This document shows positions 42,900 through 54,510 of a stretch of 64,000 bases of DNA, in pieces. Under the pieces are notes generated by a model, which was not told where the DNA came from, did no database searches, and saw only the letters and a list, made by a program, of their open reading frames with translations. Each line of letters begins with the position of its first letter. Position 1 is the first letter of the stretch. The position numbers and the translations under genes were made by a program. This DNA comes from Reticulitermes speratus (Eukaryota; Arthropoda; Insecta; Blattodea; Rhinotermitidae), in the NCBI GenBank assembly GCA_021186555.1, contig JAJKFL010000011.1, forward strand, positions 33,297,512 through 33,361,511. Direction: 5' to 3'.

Positions 42900-44345
42900 T
42901 ATCATAAGACAGTTATCAAGGAGATTAGGGATAAGATGGCTGCAGGAAATTATGACGTATCTGCGGATATACTGAAATTGTTGGGAGAAGATGCTCTGAG
43001 ATTAGTGACACAATTGATCGACAGCATATATGAAACTGGAGAGTGGTCTAAGGATTTTGTTCAAGTTACAATGAGTGCCTTAAAGAAGAAGCCCAAAGCT
43101 ACAAAATGCAGCGACCATCGCACAATCAGCATCATCGCACACACAACAAAGATAGTAGCGAGGATACTTAGAAGAAGGATTGAAAGGAAGACTGAGGATG
43201 CACTTAGAGAAAATCAGTTTGGATTTAGAAGAGGAAAAGGAACTAGGGATGCAATTGGGATGCTGAGAATAATATCAGAACGAAACTTGGTCATAGATGA
43301 GGAATTGTGTGCTTGCTTCGTAGACTGGAAGAAGGCATTTGACCGTGTCAACTGGACCAAATTAATGCAGATCGTAAAGGGAACTGGGATAGACTGGCGC
43401 GAAAGAAGATTAATCAGCAAATTGTACATGGAACAGAGTGTCAAAATACGACTGGACCAAGAATACGGCTCCTTGTCACCGATTCTGTTCAACTTATACA
43501 GCGAGTACCTTACCAAGGAAACTCTTGAAGGGTTTGGAGACTTCAAAATAGGAGGACAAGTAATTCGCACTGTGAAATATGCAGATGACCTTGTGCTACT
43601 GGCTAGGGAAGAAAAGGTGCTACAGGGCATGATTGATAGACTAATTGAAATTGGAAGACACTATGGAATGGAAATGAATGTGGAAAAACTAAGGTAATGA
43701 GAATCTCAAGGCAACGTCTCCAGTACAAATGTGGTAGATAAAAAGCTACTGGAGAATGTGGAATATTTCAACTATGTGGGTAATATGATAACAAATGATG
43801 CAAGATGTACACGCGAAATTAAATCCAGAACTGCCATGTCAAATGCAGCAGTCAACAAGAAGAAGACTCTTTCCACCAGAAAATTCGACTTATATTCAAG
43901 GAAGAATCCAGTAAAGTGCTACATTTGGAGCATAGCTTTGTATGGTGCTGAAACGTGGACACTTCGGAAAGTAGATCAGAAGAATCTGGAAAGTTTTGAA
44001 ATGTGGTGCTGGAGAAGAATGGAGAAGATCAGTTGGACCGATCGTGTGAGAAATGAAGAAGTATTACACAGAGTGAAGGAGGAGGGGAATATCGTACATA
44101 CAATAAAAAGAAGAAAGGCTAACTGGATTGGTCACATGTTGCTTAGGAACTGCTATGTAAAACACATTGTTGAAGGAAAGATAGGAGGGACAGGACGACG
44201 AGGAAGAAGAAGACGTAAGCAGCTACTGGACGACCTTAAGGAAAGAGAAGGTACTGAAATTTGAAAAAGGAAGGAGTATATTGCACTCTGTTGAAAATTT
44301 GCTTTGGGAAAGGCCATGGACTTGTCGTAATACAGACTGCGTAAT
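42900..44345 (+). pseudogene. LINE family 1 ORF2 remnant: reverse transcriptase and C-terminal region
   Basis: Non-LTR retrotransposon reverse transcriptase, needed for target-primed reverse transcription in active relatives. In order: IARILRRRIERKTED, ENQFGFRRGKGTRDAI (palm region), CACFVDWKKAFDRVNW with the first catalytic Asp, SLSPILFNLYSEYL, and VKYADDLVLLA with the YADD box. The usual RQGC segment before SLSP is missing (DQEYGSLSP), indicating a deletion of roughly 15 codons. A frameshift near 43697 separates this frame from the C-terminal one (43731-44264), which contains ALYGAETWTLRKVDQ and KANWIGHML. The 5' part, including the endonuclease, is absent. Dead copy. Confidence 0.9.
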
Positions 44346-44419
44346 AAATGATAAATGTGAATATATTATATATGCATAAAGTTTGAGGCTCTCGTAGCGG
44401 TGATTATGATGGCTACTGT

Positions 44420-44515
44420 CTTCTGGGATGTGATGTCATGTAGCTTGACGGATAGATGCCAACATTTCGGTGTAAGTTGCTGCCTCATCTTCAGGGTAGA
44501 AGAGCCTTACTATGA
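44420..44515 (-). repeat. Decayed hammerhead-like fragment
   Basis: CTTCTGGGATGTGATGTCAT, CAACATTTCGGTG and CATCTTCAGGGTAGAAGAG. On the minus strand this is CUGAAGA...GAAA with a poor stem II. Related to 9535-9720. Confidence 0.45.
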
Positions 44516-44594
44516 AATGTTGCTGCGTATCCCATTAGAACATGGGAGCTGTTTTTGTGTCTATATCTGACTTTGTGTCCAAGGTAAAGATACG

Positions 44595-44795
44595 TTGTCC
44601 GTATCCACGTCATGAAGGTATATAGCGGGTGTACAAATATAGCCCCAGTAATGCTTGAACTCCGCGTTAGTTGGAGGTTGGTGCCAGAGTCCTTCTTGAC
44701 CTTCTGGAGAAGAGGAAAATCGCTTACTCCTGCCGGAATTCGAACCGCGGACTGTCCAGCCTGTAGTCTCTTCGTTATACCGACTACACTACTCC
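44595..44795 (-). mobile_element. SINE family III copy
   Basis: GTCATGAAGGTATATAGCGG, GTTGGAGGTTGGTGCCAGAG, TGCCGGAATTCGAACCGCGG (B-box) and TACCGACTACACTAC. Moderately diverged. Confidence 0.65.
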
Positions 44796-44999
44796 AGTTC
44801 GCAATTTTCTATGTAACTCTTACGTTAATTATTTACTGAGGTACCAACTGTAGAACTTAAATAATTGACTTAATGAATAAACTATTGACTACCAGATTGA
44901 CAATTAGGCTCAAAACCTGGGTGACTGACGTGACTTCAAATGAATTATTGACTAATGGACTGTCTCGTTAGCTGGCTAACTAACCCCATGGATTAGGGT

Positions 45000-45440
45000 G
45001 TTTCTTGGTAACCTGACAGTTGCTCAACCAGTTAAGAATTTCCCCGCATTGTACCGGCCCTCAGTTTTAATAATGGTGTCCACAAAAGCCAGCTACTTAC
45101 CCCTCCCTGAGCCAAATGAATAAAATGTACAATATTCAACCTATATTTTTCAGATTCATTTTAATATTATACTCCCATTTACGTCTGAGTTTTTCAAACG
45201 GCCCTTTACCTTCAGGTTTTCTGATGGGAAGTTTTTTTTTGCATTTATATTTTGTCTCATGCGTCCTGCATGCCTTGCCAATCCTGTCTCGCTCTGTTTT
45301 ATCAATGTACTCACTTTTGACGAGGAGTGCCGTTCATGAAGCTCCTCATTGTGCAGTTTCTCCCTCTTACGCTCAATATCTCCTCAGTACTCTTTTTGTC
45401 GTGCGCTGGCTGTTGTTATAATCCAAACATCTTCTTTGTC
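45000..45440 (-). mobile_element. LINE family 2, 3' remnant, highly diverged
   Basis: AGTTAAGAATTTCCCCGCAT, GAGCCAAATGAATAAAATG and TTCATTTTAATATTATACTC correspond to the better copies at 42130 and 48690. Confidence 0.55.
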
Positions 45441-45724
45441 AAGACATGGATTAGACCGTCACGACATGTTTGAAGACTGTGAATTGATCGGATAATCTCT
45501 CTGCGTGTCTCAACAGTTCTCTGCCTTCATTGACGAGTATAATAATAGGCATGCTTAGCGGTCTTGCGTTATCACTTCTCTCCCATTTAATAAACATTTT
45601 TCACTATAATCTGCTACAGCGGTAACTCTAAACTCTTCCCTAAACTTTTATTCTCTTTATTAACTTCTTCCAGTGATGATAAATATCATCAAACAGCCAG
45701 AGGCGGTCTCGGTGTTTAATTAAG

Positions 45725-45960
45725 CACGGTGACGTGGTGGAGTGGAGGTGTAGCTCCACGTGTTTTTAACTTCGAAATTAGATGGATGTAAATGGTCAGC
45801 TTGATGCCCCGGCTGCTTCATCATTAAATAGGAGGACTGGATGGTTCCAATTCTGATCTGCACGCGAGAGAAATGTCCCGTGCCTTTTTCGGGAATCGTA
45901 CATGATCCCTGCTCATCCAGTCTGTAGTCTAGTCTCTTATACTGACTGAGCTACCCCGAA
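45725..45960 (-). mobile_element. SINE family III copy, diverged
   Basis: GTGACGTGGTGGAGTGGAGG, GTAGCTCCACGTGTTTTTAA, ATGGTCAGCTTGATGCCCCG and AGTCTAGTCTCTTATACTGA. 3' and head ends are recognisable. Confidence 0.6.
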
Positions 45961-45964
45961 ATGT

Positions 45965-48120
45965 ATCTGATCTGTCGAGCTTCTAGTCTTTTCTCGTCCT
46001 TTTCGCTTAAGGTACAGGTGACTTAACCAGACAAGAGCATATAATGGACCAAGGGTGGCCAGCTAGACCAGCGTCTGGTGCCGCACTTTAGGAGATAACT
46101 TAGGCAAGAGCCATGGATTCATAAAATTATTTTTCATATTTGATGGCTTATTATTTGTGTTCATCCATCTACGAGTACAATAGGTCAGTTACAGTTAATT
46201 ATGAGTGTCCTTCTTTTTCAGAAAATATTTTAAAACGCTGCTTACGGCCACCTGAACATTATTTTTATAGATTGCTTGTGCGAGCGCTTTGTGTACCCCT
46301 GTTGTAGGCCTGTCGCTGATAAAGGAACCGAAGAGATCGTATTTTGAGCCACTTCGGACAACTTTAGATCCCGGCTGACTGTTTGACGAAAGAATTGCCC
46401 CTCCTGTGTTAGGAGCCTTTGGTTTAATCTCGCCATCAGACACTATCCTAAGACAGCTCAGTCTAATTCTCATTGTAGAAACATTTTTAGTATTGTCCAT
46501 AGAGCATTTTGGTTAAAAAGTGTGCTTAGTGCCCAAAAGTGATGTTGGTCAGTCTCTCCTTCCCATTACTTTGTGCAGACTAGGCTTTTGTTTGGTTCTT
46601 ACCACGCAGAGGCTAGAATAATCCCTGTCTATACAGGGTGTCCGTAAATTATTTCTTTCCGATTTTCTCATTTAATTAATAATAGTTAGTTCATATATAG
46701 TTAATAATAGTTAATAATAATTAATAATAGTTCAAGCTACTGTTTCGAAATACAAACCACGTGAAAGACCTACTCAAAAAGTTCAGTTCCGTGTTTTAGG
46801 TCTGAATAGTTTTTTGTTTTCAAATGCTCCGTGCATTTTATTTATACCGCAGCAGCAGGAGCTCTCTCCCAGTCATTGAGGACCACAGTTCAGTCTCCAT
46901 GTTTGTGCAACCCCTGAATATCTGCTTCCGTTTTGTTATATTCATGATTACCTTCAAGTTCGGCCGCATTTGGTTAACCTCACGGGAGAGGATTGGAGTT
47001 TGTAGTAAGTTGTGATTCTGAAGAGGGATTAGCATAAAGTATACACCCACATGCCCTCGCTTATAATTTCTGTCTCGTGTATTGCAGCCCTGATCCATTC
47101 TGTCAATACGAGTGCATAGACTCTTTCTGTAAGGCACGCAGGAAATTTAGTTTATATCAGGGCTGTCCAAACTAGTGGCGAGTCTTCCATTCCAGGTAGT
47201 GGTAAGCCACCAGACCAAAAACAGTGGAGGGACATAAAATGATTTTATATATTTTTTTCAACTGAAGAGTGTATAATACTGTAGTTGGAGTCTGCTACAT
47301 GCGTTGTGTGTTTTATACGTTGTGCGTTTATCAGCTCTGTGTGTGCGTCAAGTCAGGGAACATATGTCGCTCGACTGCGTGTACCGAAACTGCGTTTTCG
47401 CGATGCGACGTTGGTCAAGAGAGAGAGAGAGAGAGAAGGTTGTGTTTCTGCAAGACTAGACTTAGAGACAAATACCAAGCAGGTTGTTCCAAGCGGTGAT
47501 GTTTATGTCTTCCAGGCCTATTCAAGATGTGTGTGGTTCGAGTCCCAGGCGGGACACTGGCTATCCTTCCTAAGATGTTTCATGTTTTTTCTCAGTTACG
47601 TCACTCCTACTCTCTTCTACACATATTTCATTTTATTGTCCACTGATTGTGTCATATTTAGACATTACGTAATTTGAAATACTTCCAGAGTTGTTAAATG
47701 AACCGTAATTCTGTAACTTCTTATGTACTGGTCCAGGGAAGCGAGTTGATTTACCGCTCAACTAGGTACCTCAAAACCGTACCTTTCTTCATGATTGCCG
47801 GTTTCTGCCAGACCAAGTGTAAGTCGAAAACCCTGTTTACCTCATGGAAGCGAATGACTATGTCTTTTAATTTTCAGCCACCCTTAATACTAATATGGCG
47901 GCCTTGCGATCTTCATGGCACGTGACATTAACTTCGCTTAGTGTACGGCACTGAACATTTCAGTGTTGAGAGTTCTTGTATGATCACGCAGCTGTTTTTA
48001 TGAGGATTTTTGTAAATATCGTAAAGTAACAGCTTGGAGATCGCTCGAAATATACAGTAAAGTTGTATGCAAATATATTTATGGCAATGGTGTTCATAAA
48101 TAGATAACTAACTCCATGCA
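45965..48120. other. Long stretch without recognised gene
   Basis: A minus-strand open frame of 101 codons at 46195-46500 has no recognisable motif. ACAGGGTGTCCGTAAATTAT at 46634 resembles a Tc1/mariner-type end, but I found no partner. CAGGGCTGTCCAAACTAGTG at 47158 resembles a hAT end, also without a partner. GA repeats at about 47418-47438. Confidence 0.4.
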
Positions 48121-48124
48121 GAAG

Positions 48125-48430
48125 AGTCATCCTTGGCTAGTGATGAAATTGTCCGCATTGTATTGAACTGGAATGTTTATTGCAGTGTTCAAAACAGCCC
48201 CCCCCAGTGGTCCCTATTCTGAGCCTGATGAATATGTCCACATCCTGCTATGCTGTATATGTAAGATCCATCTTAGCATTATCCTTCCATAAACGCCTAG
48301 GCTTTCCATGTCTGCCACACCATCTGCCTGTCTCATCTTCCTTGATTTGATCACGACTTTACTACTTGGCCATCATTAATTCTTGTCATCCTTCGGCTTA
48401 AATTACATTGTTCCTTTATACTCATTAAGC
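48125..48430 (-). mobile_element. LINE family 2, 3' remnant, diverged
   Basis: GTGGTCCCTATTCTGAGCCT, GATGAATATGTCCACATCCT and CATCTTAGCATTATCCTTCC match other family 2 tails. Confidence 0.6.
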
Positions 48431-48435
48431 TTCGT

Positions 48436-48660
48436 GATTTGAGGCTTCCGCCTCGATGTAGATGAGATCTGCGCTCTTCTGGGATATTACGCAGCGTTGA
48501 GTGTTAGATCTGTGCCGACGTTTCGGGACAACCTCTGGGTCCCATCTTCAAGGGTCAGGACTTCTTGACCCTCGGAAGATGGGACCGATAGGTTGTCCCG
48601 AAACGTCCGTGCAGAACTACCACTCAACGCTGCGTAATATCCCAGAAGAGCGCAGATCTT
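48436..48660. mobile_element. Foldback element, GAAACGTC class, exact 12-bp TSD
   Basis: Duplication ATTAAGCTTCGT at 48424-48435 and 48661-48672. GAGGCTTCCGCCTCGATGTA leader, arms with ATATTACGCAGCGTTGAGTG and complement, stem II GGGACC...GUCCC and GAAACGUCC in the right arm. The core reads CGGAAGA, so U4 is changed. Confidence 0.87.
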
Positions 48661-48689
48661 ATTAAGCTTCGTTCATCAACTCTCATCCA

Positions 48690-49068
48690 AGGATTTCTCT
48701 TTTACGTCTCTCGAACAACCCTCATTTCTTTTCCCAGTGATTGTATATCAAGAAGAATGAGGTGGGCGGGGCATGTAGCACGTATGGGTGAGTGGGAGAG
48801 GTGCATACAGGATTTTGGTGGGGAGACCTGAGGGAAGGAGACCACTTGGAAGACCCAGGCATAGATGGGAGGATAATATTAAAATGGATCTTCAAGAAGT
48901 GGGATGGGGGGCATGGACTGGATTGATATGGCTCAGGATAGGGACAGGTGGCAGTCTGTTGTGAGTGCGGTAATGAACCTTCGGGTTCCATAAAATTTCT
49001 TGACTAGCTGACGACCTGTTAGCTTCTCAAGAAGGACTCTGCTACATGGAGTTAGTTAGTTAGTGATT
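48690..49068 (+). mobile_element. LINE family 2, 3' end with TTAG tail
   Basis: Plus strand encodes, in broken frames, [40 protein letters not shown] and DLQEVGWG, then the GAACCTTCGGGTTCCATAAA segment and GTTAGTTAGTTAG. It is the best-preserved tail of this family in the window. Broken by substitutions and 5' truncation. Confidence 0.82.
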
Positions 49069-49069
49069 G

Positions 49070-50316
49070 TATAAACCATGCATGTTTTGGCAAGTTGTGT
49101 CTCTACATTTTCTTTTATGTTATTTCCTGTTTCGCTAGTAGTCACGGATAATTAACGCCTATTGTAGCCTAACTTTCTTTGGCGGTAAAAAGTTTATAAA
49201 TCTCAACAATGTTTTACATCTGCTTTTCGTCCAAACGCCGGTTGGCTCCATTTCACGTCTGCAGCCACGTACTTCTTTCCACATTATATTACAACCACAT
49301 TATATTACAACCACATTATATTACAACCACATTATATTACAACCACATTCTTAATGAAGTCCGGCTTGTTATTCGTCTGCCTAAATTGAAATTCATTATG
49401 TTGTTCATTCTACAGCGTGTCTTTTAACGTGCACCTAAGCATGGTAACTTCATCGCATTGAAAACCTGCATTCACCGGGACATCCCGTGAGGGCTGCCGT
49501 GTTTAGGGACGCTTTAAAGGGGACACCTGTGTTGTGTCAAGTGAACCGTCGAAAGACACTTGAAGGAAAGAACTGTGGGGTACAGAGAGTAGGCGAAAAA
49601 GAATGAGAAACTAGAAACACCGAAAAATGGAAAATAAATAAAAAGGCGGAAGAAATGAAAAAAAAAAAGAGATTCAACATTTTAAAGGACTTGCGAAAGG
49701 AAGAGTAAAAGACGAGAACAATTTATAAATTATTCAATAAAGCGCTGCAAAATAGAACGATGTTTTGATTCATTCATGGACCACGGGATGAATAACATAG
49801 TACGTGCATCGTGCTCTCGTCATGTGACTTAGTGCCTCCAGAATGTGGGGAAGTCCCGTATGATTCTTGCCACCCCTATTTACATATTGCACAAGGATAT
49901 CAGTGAACCTAACCTACACATATCATGTTGCACAGAAAGCTTTCTGCTAGCGGATTGCCATCTTCTCCGAAATATCCATGTCAGATCGATGGAGGTCCTA
50001 CACGTCGCACTCTCCGGCATAAAGAGACGCCATATCAAGTATGCAGGTCACGTTTAAGTGGGTTCAGTTATTGCAGGATTTAGCTTTGTCTTCTGAGTTC
50101 TGACACGGCGTGATCACGTGGTTACCTACGTTTCGGTACCTCTGTTTTATTTCCTGAAGAAGGCGGCAACAGGTTTTGAACCCTTTCTTCAGCGGTTGTA
50201 ATTCCCTGTACTCAGGGTTACAATTCACGTACCCGCTTTCGGTGATAATTGTTATCTCAAGCTGCCTGTTAACGTGAATAATGAGAATGAGGGGTTAGAG
50301 GTTTTGTGTATTAGAC
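49070..50316. other. No recognised gene; short 16-bp repeat at 49280-49350
   Basis: CACATTATATTACAAC is repeated about 4.4 times at 49280-49350. The rest is unique-looking. Confidence 0.5.
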
Positions 50317-50793
50317 CATTGGTATTCAACCTTTTTGTTCGCGTACCCCCACATATAATTTCTTTTCAACTTTGTACCCCCCAAAGTTGTTGGTGCATAA
50401 TTCAAGTTATACACAGTCTATAATCTACATCTAAAATAAGTTAAATAAATTACATCCAAAATAATGTATTAAATAATAAGTTTTAAATGAGAAAAAGGAG
50501 AGTCAAGCTATTACATAACAAATATATTATATGCACTATGTGGAATAAAATGAAACTAGCCGCCCAGATAAGAATCGCATAAAGGAGAGAGAGAGAGAGA
50601 AAAAAAATGGCGCTCCCAAATCGCATGTCCTTACATCCGGGTCTCTTGTGGCTAAACTTAAATCTGGCCCTGATTATTCAGTGTTTATCATGAAATAATA
50701 TATATATATATATATATTTTTTTAATTTTACGTACCCCTAAGATGTCTTCGCGTACCCCCGGGGGTACGCGTACCCCAGGTTGAATACCACTG
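50317..50793. mobile_element. hAT-like non-autonomous element
   Basis: Ends CATTGGTATTCAACC and GGTTGAATACCACTG, with an 8-bp flank TATTAGAC / TATTAGAG (50309-50316, 50794-50801; one mismatch). Subterminal GCGTACCCC words recur at both ends. No coding capacity. An AT microsatellite lies at 50698-50717. Confidence 0.82.
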
Positions 50794-50801
50794 TATTAGA
50801 G

Positions 50802-51848
50802 AACACGTATTCGTGTAACGCACGATAACGCGGTGTAAGATGTAATTGTCAAGAAGTGTTTAAGGCCTTTTAACCCGTGTTTTATAATGTACGAAGTACA
50901 CATGTGATGCACACTCACCCACATATAGCGCCGAAGTTAAAGAAAGAGTGGAGCTATACCTCTACTCCCCCTCTAGGCCTTCATAACCTGTTCTAGGTTC
51001 AACTTTATTTGTATCTTTTACATGAGATGTGCCTCCTTACGCGGCTTCGCATGTCCCCTGGAGGTACCTGATGTTGATAGGTTCCGACTGTTAACCTTTG
51101 AACTTCTTATCCCATTTCAGCCTTGCAGTACTGAAAGTAGGAGTACACATTGTCAGTAGAAATAACTTTCAGTTTTCGTGAGGGAGTTACAGCTCAGCCT
51201 TGGAATCAAGCTACCGTGTTCGCGTTGTGAATTCTCATCTGTCAAGTCTTGAGTGTGGAAGAAATACGAGCGGGGAATAAGGCGCGCGGCAAATTGCCTG
51301 TGGTTTGGGTACGGCTCGAACTCAAGGTCTTTTGAGTAGAAGGCCAACGGTTTAGCCTTCCGACTCAAGTTCCCATCTGATTACTGCCTCTTGGGTTGTG
51401 ATTTCTTGCAGTGTGGCACATAGACACCAAAGTGCGGGAGGAACTTGCTGCCTTCAATTTCAGGCAACGTGTGAACATGAGGACGGGGCCCACGTGGTTC
51501 ATCAGGAACCCCTTTCAAGGCTCTAATTCACTAGGCCTCTCCTACATTATACATTTTCCTCCTTCCTCTATAATAAGCCACTCCCTCGATTTCGCTTATG
51601 TCTAACCTGCGGATGGAGGCATTATGTTCTTCCGAAACGTTTGTAACCATGTAGCGGAATATAAGGTGTTAAAGTTCAAAGGGCCACAGTATAAATTTCT
51701 ACCTTCGCCAGGAACTCAAACTGCATTTAAGAATGACAATTTTCAAAACAACAGTGCATGCAGTATTTTTGGCAGAGTAGCTGAATAGTTATAAGATGTG
51801 AAACGAACATTGATAAATGCATACCGACTGTGACATGGTGTAGCCTTT
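50802..51848. other. SINE fragments, otherwise unique
   Basis: 50905-51030 is a family III tail (plus). 51190-51375 (minus) may be a further tRNA-headed SINE, with GAGTCGGAAGGCTAAACCGT in the head and GAGTTCGAGCCG in the B-box position. Confidence 0.45.
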
Positions 51849-52955
51849 TGGTGCAAAGGGTTACTACTGGCTGTCGTGAACATATGTGAAGGAAATAGTG
51901 ATATTTTGGTGCAAAGAGTTATTACTGACTGTCGTGAACTTATGAGAAGGAAATAGTAACATTTTGGTGCAAAGAGTTATTACTGACTGTCGTGAACTTA
52001 TGAGAAGGAAATAGTAACATTTTGGTGCAAAGAATTACTACTGGCTGTCGTGAACGTATGAGAAGGAAATAGTAACATTTTGGTGCAAAGAATTACTACT
52101 GACTGTCGTGAACGTATGAGAAGTAAATAGTAACATTTTGGTGCAAAGAGTTACTACTGACTGTCGTGAACGTATGAGAAGTAAATAGTAACATTTTGGT
52201 GCAAAGAGTTATGACTGACTGTCGTGAACGTATGAGACTGAAATAGTAGCATTTTGGTGCAAAGAGTTACTACTGACTGTCGTGAACGTATGAGAAGTAA
52301 ATAGTAACATTTTGGTGCAAAGAGTTACTACTGACTTTCGTGAACGTATGAGAAGTAAATAGTAACATTTTGGTGCAAAGAGTTACTACTGACTGTCGTG
52401 AACGTATGAGAAGTAAATAGTAACATTTTGGTGCAAAGAGTTACTACTGACTGTCGTAAACGTATGAGAAGTAAATAGTAACATTTTGGTGCAAAGAGTT
52501 ACTACTGACTGTCGTGAACGTACGAGAAGTAAATAGTAACATTTTGGTGCAAAGAGTTACTACTGACTGTCGTGAACGTACGAGAAGTAAATAGTAACAT
52601 TTTGGTGCAAAGAGTTACTACTGACTGCCGTGAACGTACGAGAAGTAAATAGTAACATTTTGGTGCAAAGAGTTACTACTGACTGTCGTGAACGTACGAG
52701 AAGTAAATAGTAACATTTTGGTGCAAAGAGTTACTACTGACTGTCGTGAACGTACGAGAAGTAAATAGTAACATTTTGGTGCAAAGAGTTACTACTGACT
52801 GTCGTGAACGTACGAGAAGTAAATAGTAACATTTTGGTGAAAAGAGTTACTACTGACTGTCGTGAACGTACGAGAAGTAAATAGTAACATTTTGGTGCAA
52901 AGAGTTACTACTGACTGTCGTGAACGTATGAGACTGAAATAGTAGCATTTTAATT
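51849..52955. repeat. 58-bp minisatellite (about 19 copies)
   Basis: Unit TGGTGCAAAGAGTTACTACT, GACTGTCGTGAACGTATGAG, AAGTAAATAGTAACATTT (TGGTG at 51849, 51907, 51965, 52023). Early copies have GGAAATAG and CTTATGAG, the middle CGTATGAG and the later ones CGTACGAG, a gradient expected from local homogenisation. Confidence 0.95.
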
Positions 52956-53663
52956 ATTCGCAACGGTTTGCGTATAATGAGTTTATGGGGCTAGGGTGAG
53001 GGGGCTGGGAGGGGGCAGCGGCTGGGGTTCGGCTGCCGGGAGAGAGCCAAGCACAGAATCGATCGCACGGAGTATTGTTGCAAGAACAGGGCCCCCCTTC
53101 CTCCAGAGCTCCTCTCACTACGCTCACCGCGCTGTTTGAGGTGTGGAGTCTGTACTGCACCTAAATCACATACTGATTCATGAGTTCTTTGCCCTCATTG
53201 CTTAAGGTGAACGCGGAATCGTGAGGTAATATGCGAGCATTTGAAGTTCTCAACAGCGGTATTAAGATTGAAGTTGTCACTTCTACACTGAAGATGGAGG
53301 CAGCAGGTAACATGTGATAAAATATGGCAAACGAAAGAGGTGATTACAGCAGAATATAGCCTCCAAAATATCTGAAATGATTTCAATAGTATTTTGCCTA
53401 GATGGGAGTCATGGCTGTGGTAGAAACGAATGTGTTGAATGTTGCACTAGAAATGGTAGAAACGGGATGGCTGGGTTGGGAGTAGGAGTTTGGAAATTAA
53501 GAGGAATTAGAAGAGAGGTAGATAAGGGAAGTTGTCATTTATATGTAGGTGATGCAAGTGTTTAACGTACGTTTTGTGGCTGCCCAGAAGCAGGAAATTG
53601 TGGAATGACATTTTGTGTCAAGGTGGTTAGATATGAATGACGTGTTAGCATGTACTACAGTAA
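52956..53663. other. No recognised gene
   Basis: G-rich segment at 52985-53110. A CACTGAAGATGGAGGCAGCA word at 53286 is a decayed piece of the hammerhead-type repeats. Confidence 0.35.
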
Positions 53664-53665
53664 TA

Positions 53666-53743
53666 CAGGATATACACAAAAGAATGGTGCGGTTTCAATA
53701 GTTTTCACTATTGAAACCGCACCATTCGTTTGTGTATACCCTG
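53666..53743. mobile_element. Compact mariner-type MITE (78 bp)
   Basis: Almost entirely an inverted repeat: CAGGATATACACAAAAGAAT at the left, and TTTGTGTATACCCTG at the right, with a loop of four bases. TA flanks at 53664-53665 and 53744-53745. Confidence 0.88.
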
Positions 53744-53745
53744 TA

Positions 53746-54510
53746 CATTGTACGATACAGGTACAATACAAGTAATGAATTGAGGGAAATGCTTAGAAAA
53801 AGTAAGGCGTAAATGGGGAAATAAAGTGAAGAAGATATGAAGATAAACAAGACAGGCAATGTACGTGTAACGTAACACTGAGGCGCGTTCGCGTAGCCAT
53901 TGTTGCCGTGGGAAAGCAATAAGTATTACATATTGTGAGTGTGTGTCTGTAGCCTTAGTTATCCAGCATGCAAAGCGCATGCGCCGTATTATATTGTCAT
54001 CTGTGACCTGTCTGGCTCTACCATGTTTTTCCACATTATCTCATAAACGGTACAATTATCGGTAAGACGTTACTGAACATAAAATGTGTGTTTTGATTTT
54101 CTCTACAACTTTTGTCTGAAACATTTCTCATTCCAAGAAGAAATCAGAGAGATATTGTCATAAATGTACATAGGTCTTCATGTAAAGTAGCCGTTGTTAT
54201 TGTCAGATTTTAATGAAACTTGATTTTTCTCGACAGATTTTCGAAAAATGCTCAAATATAAAATTTAATGAACATAGTTCAGTGGGAGCCGAGTTGTTCC
54301 ATGCGGACAGACAGACATACAGAGAGACAGATATGACTATGCTAATAGTCGCTTTTTGCAATTTTGCGAACGCGTTTAAAGTGTTTATATGGTGGGGACT
54401 GTGCTCCGTGATAAAGGGATTCTGCATCGTGAGCGGCTCTACGAACTGTGTGAAGTGAACTAACTCAATAGACGTCATATCATATCTCATATGACATCAT
54501 ATGATGAACT
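53746..54510. other. No recognised gene
   Basis: Unique-looking DNA leading into the 26-bp array. Confidence 0.35.

Noticed and set aside
46195-46500. 101-codon minus-strand open frame
   Set aside because: No recognisable domain, no splice context or repeats. Length is compatible with chance in a window this size.
46630-46760. Tc1/mariner-type MITE starting ACAGGGTGTCCGTAAA
   Set aside because: Only one end was found; no matching inverted end or TA-flanked partner nearby.
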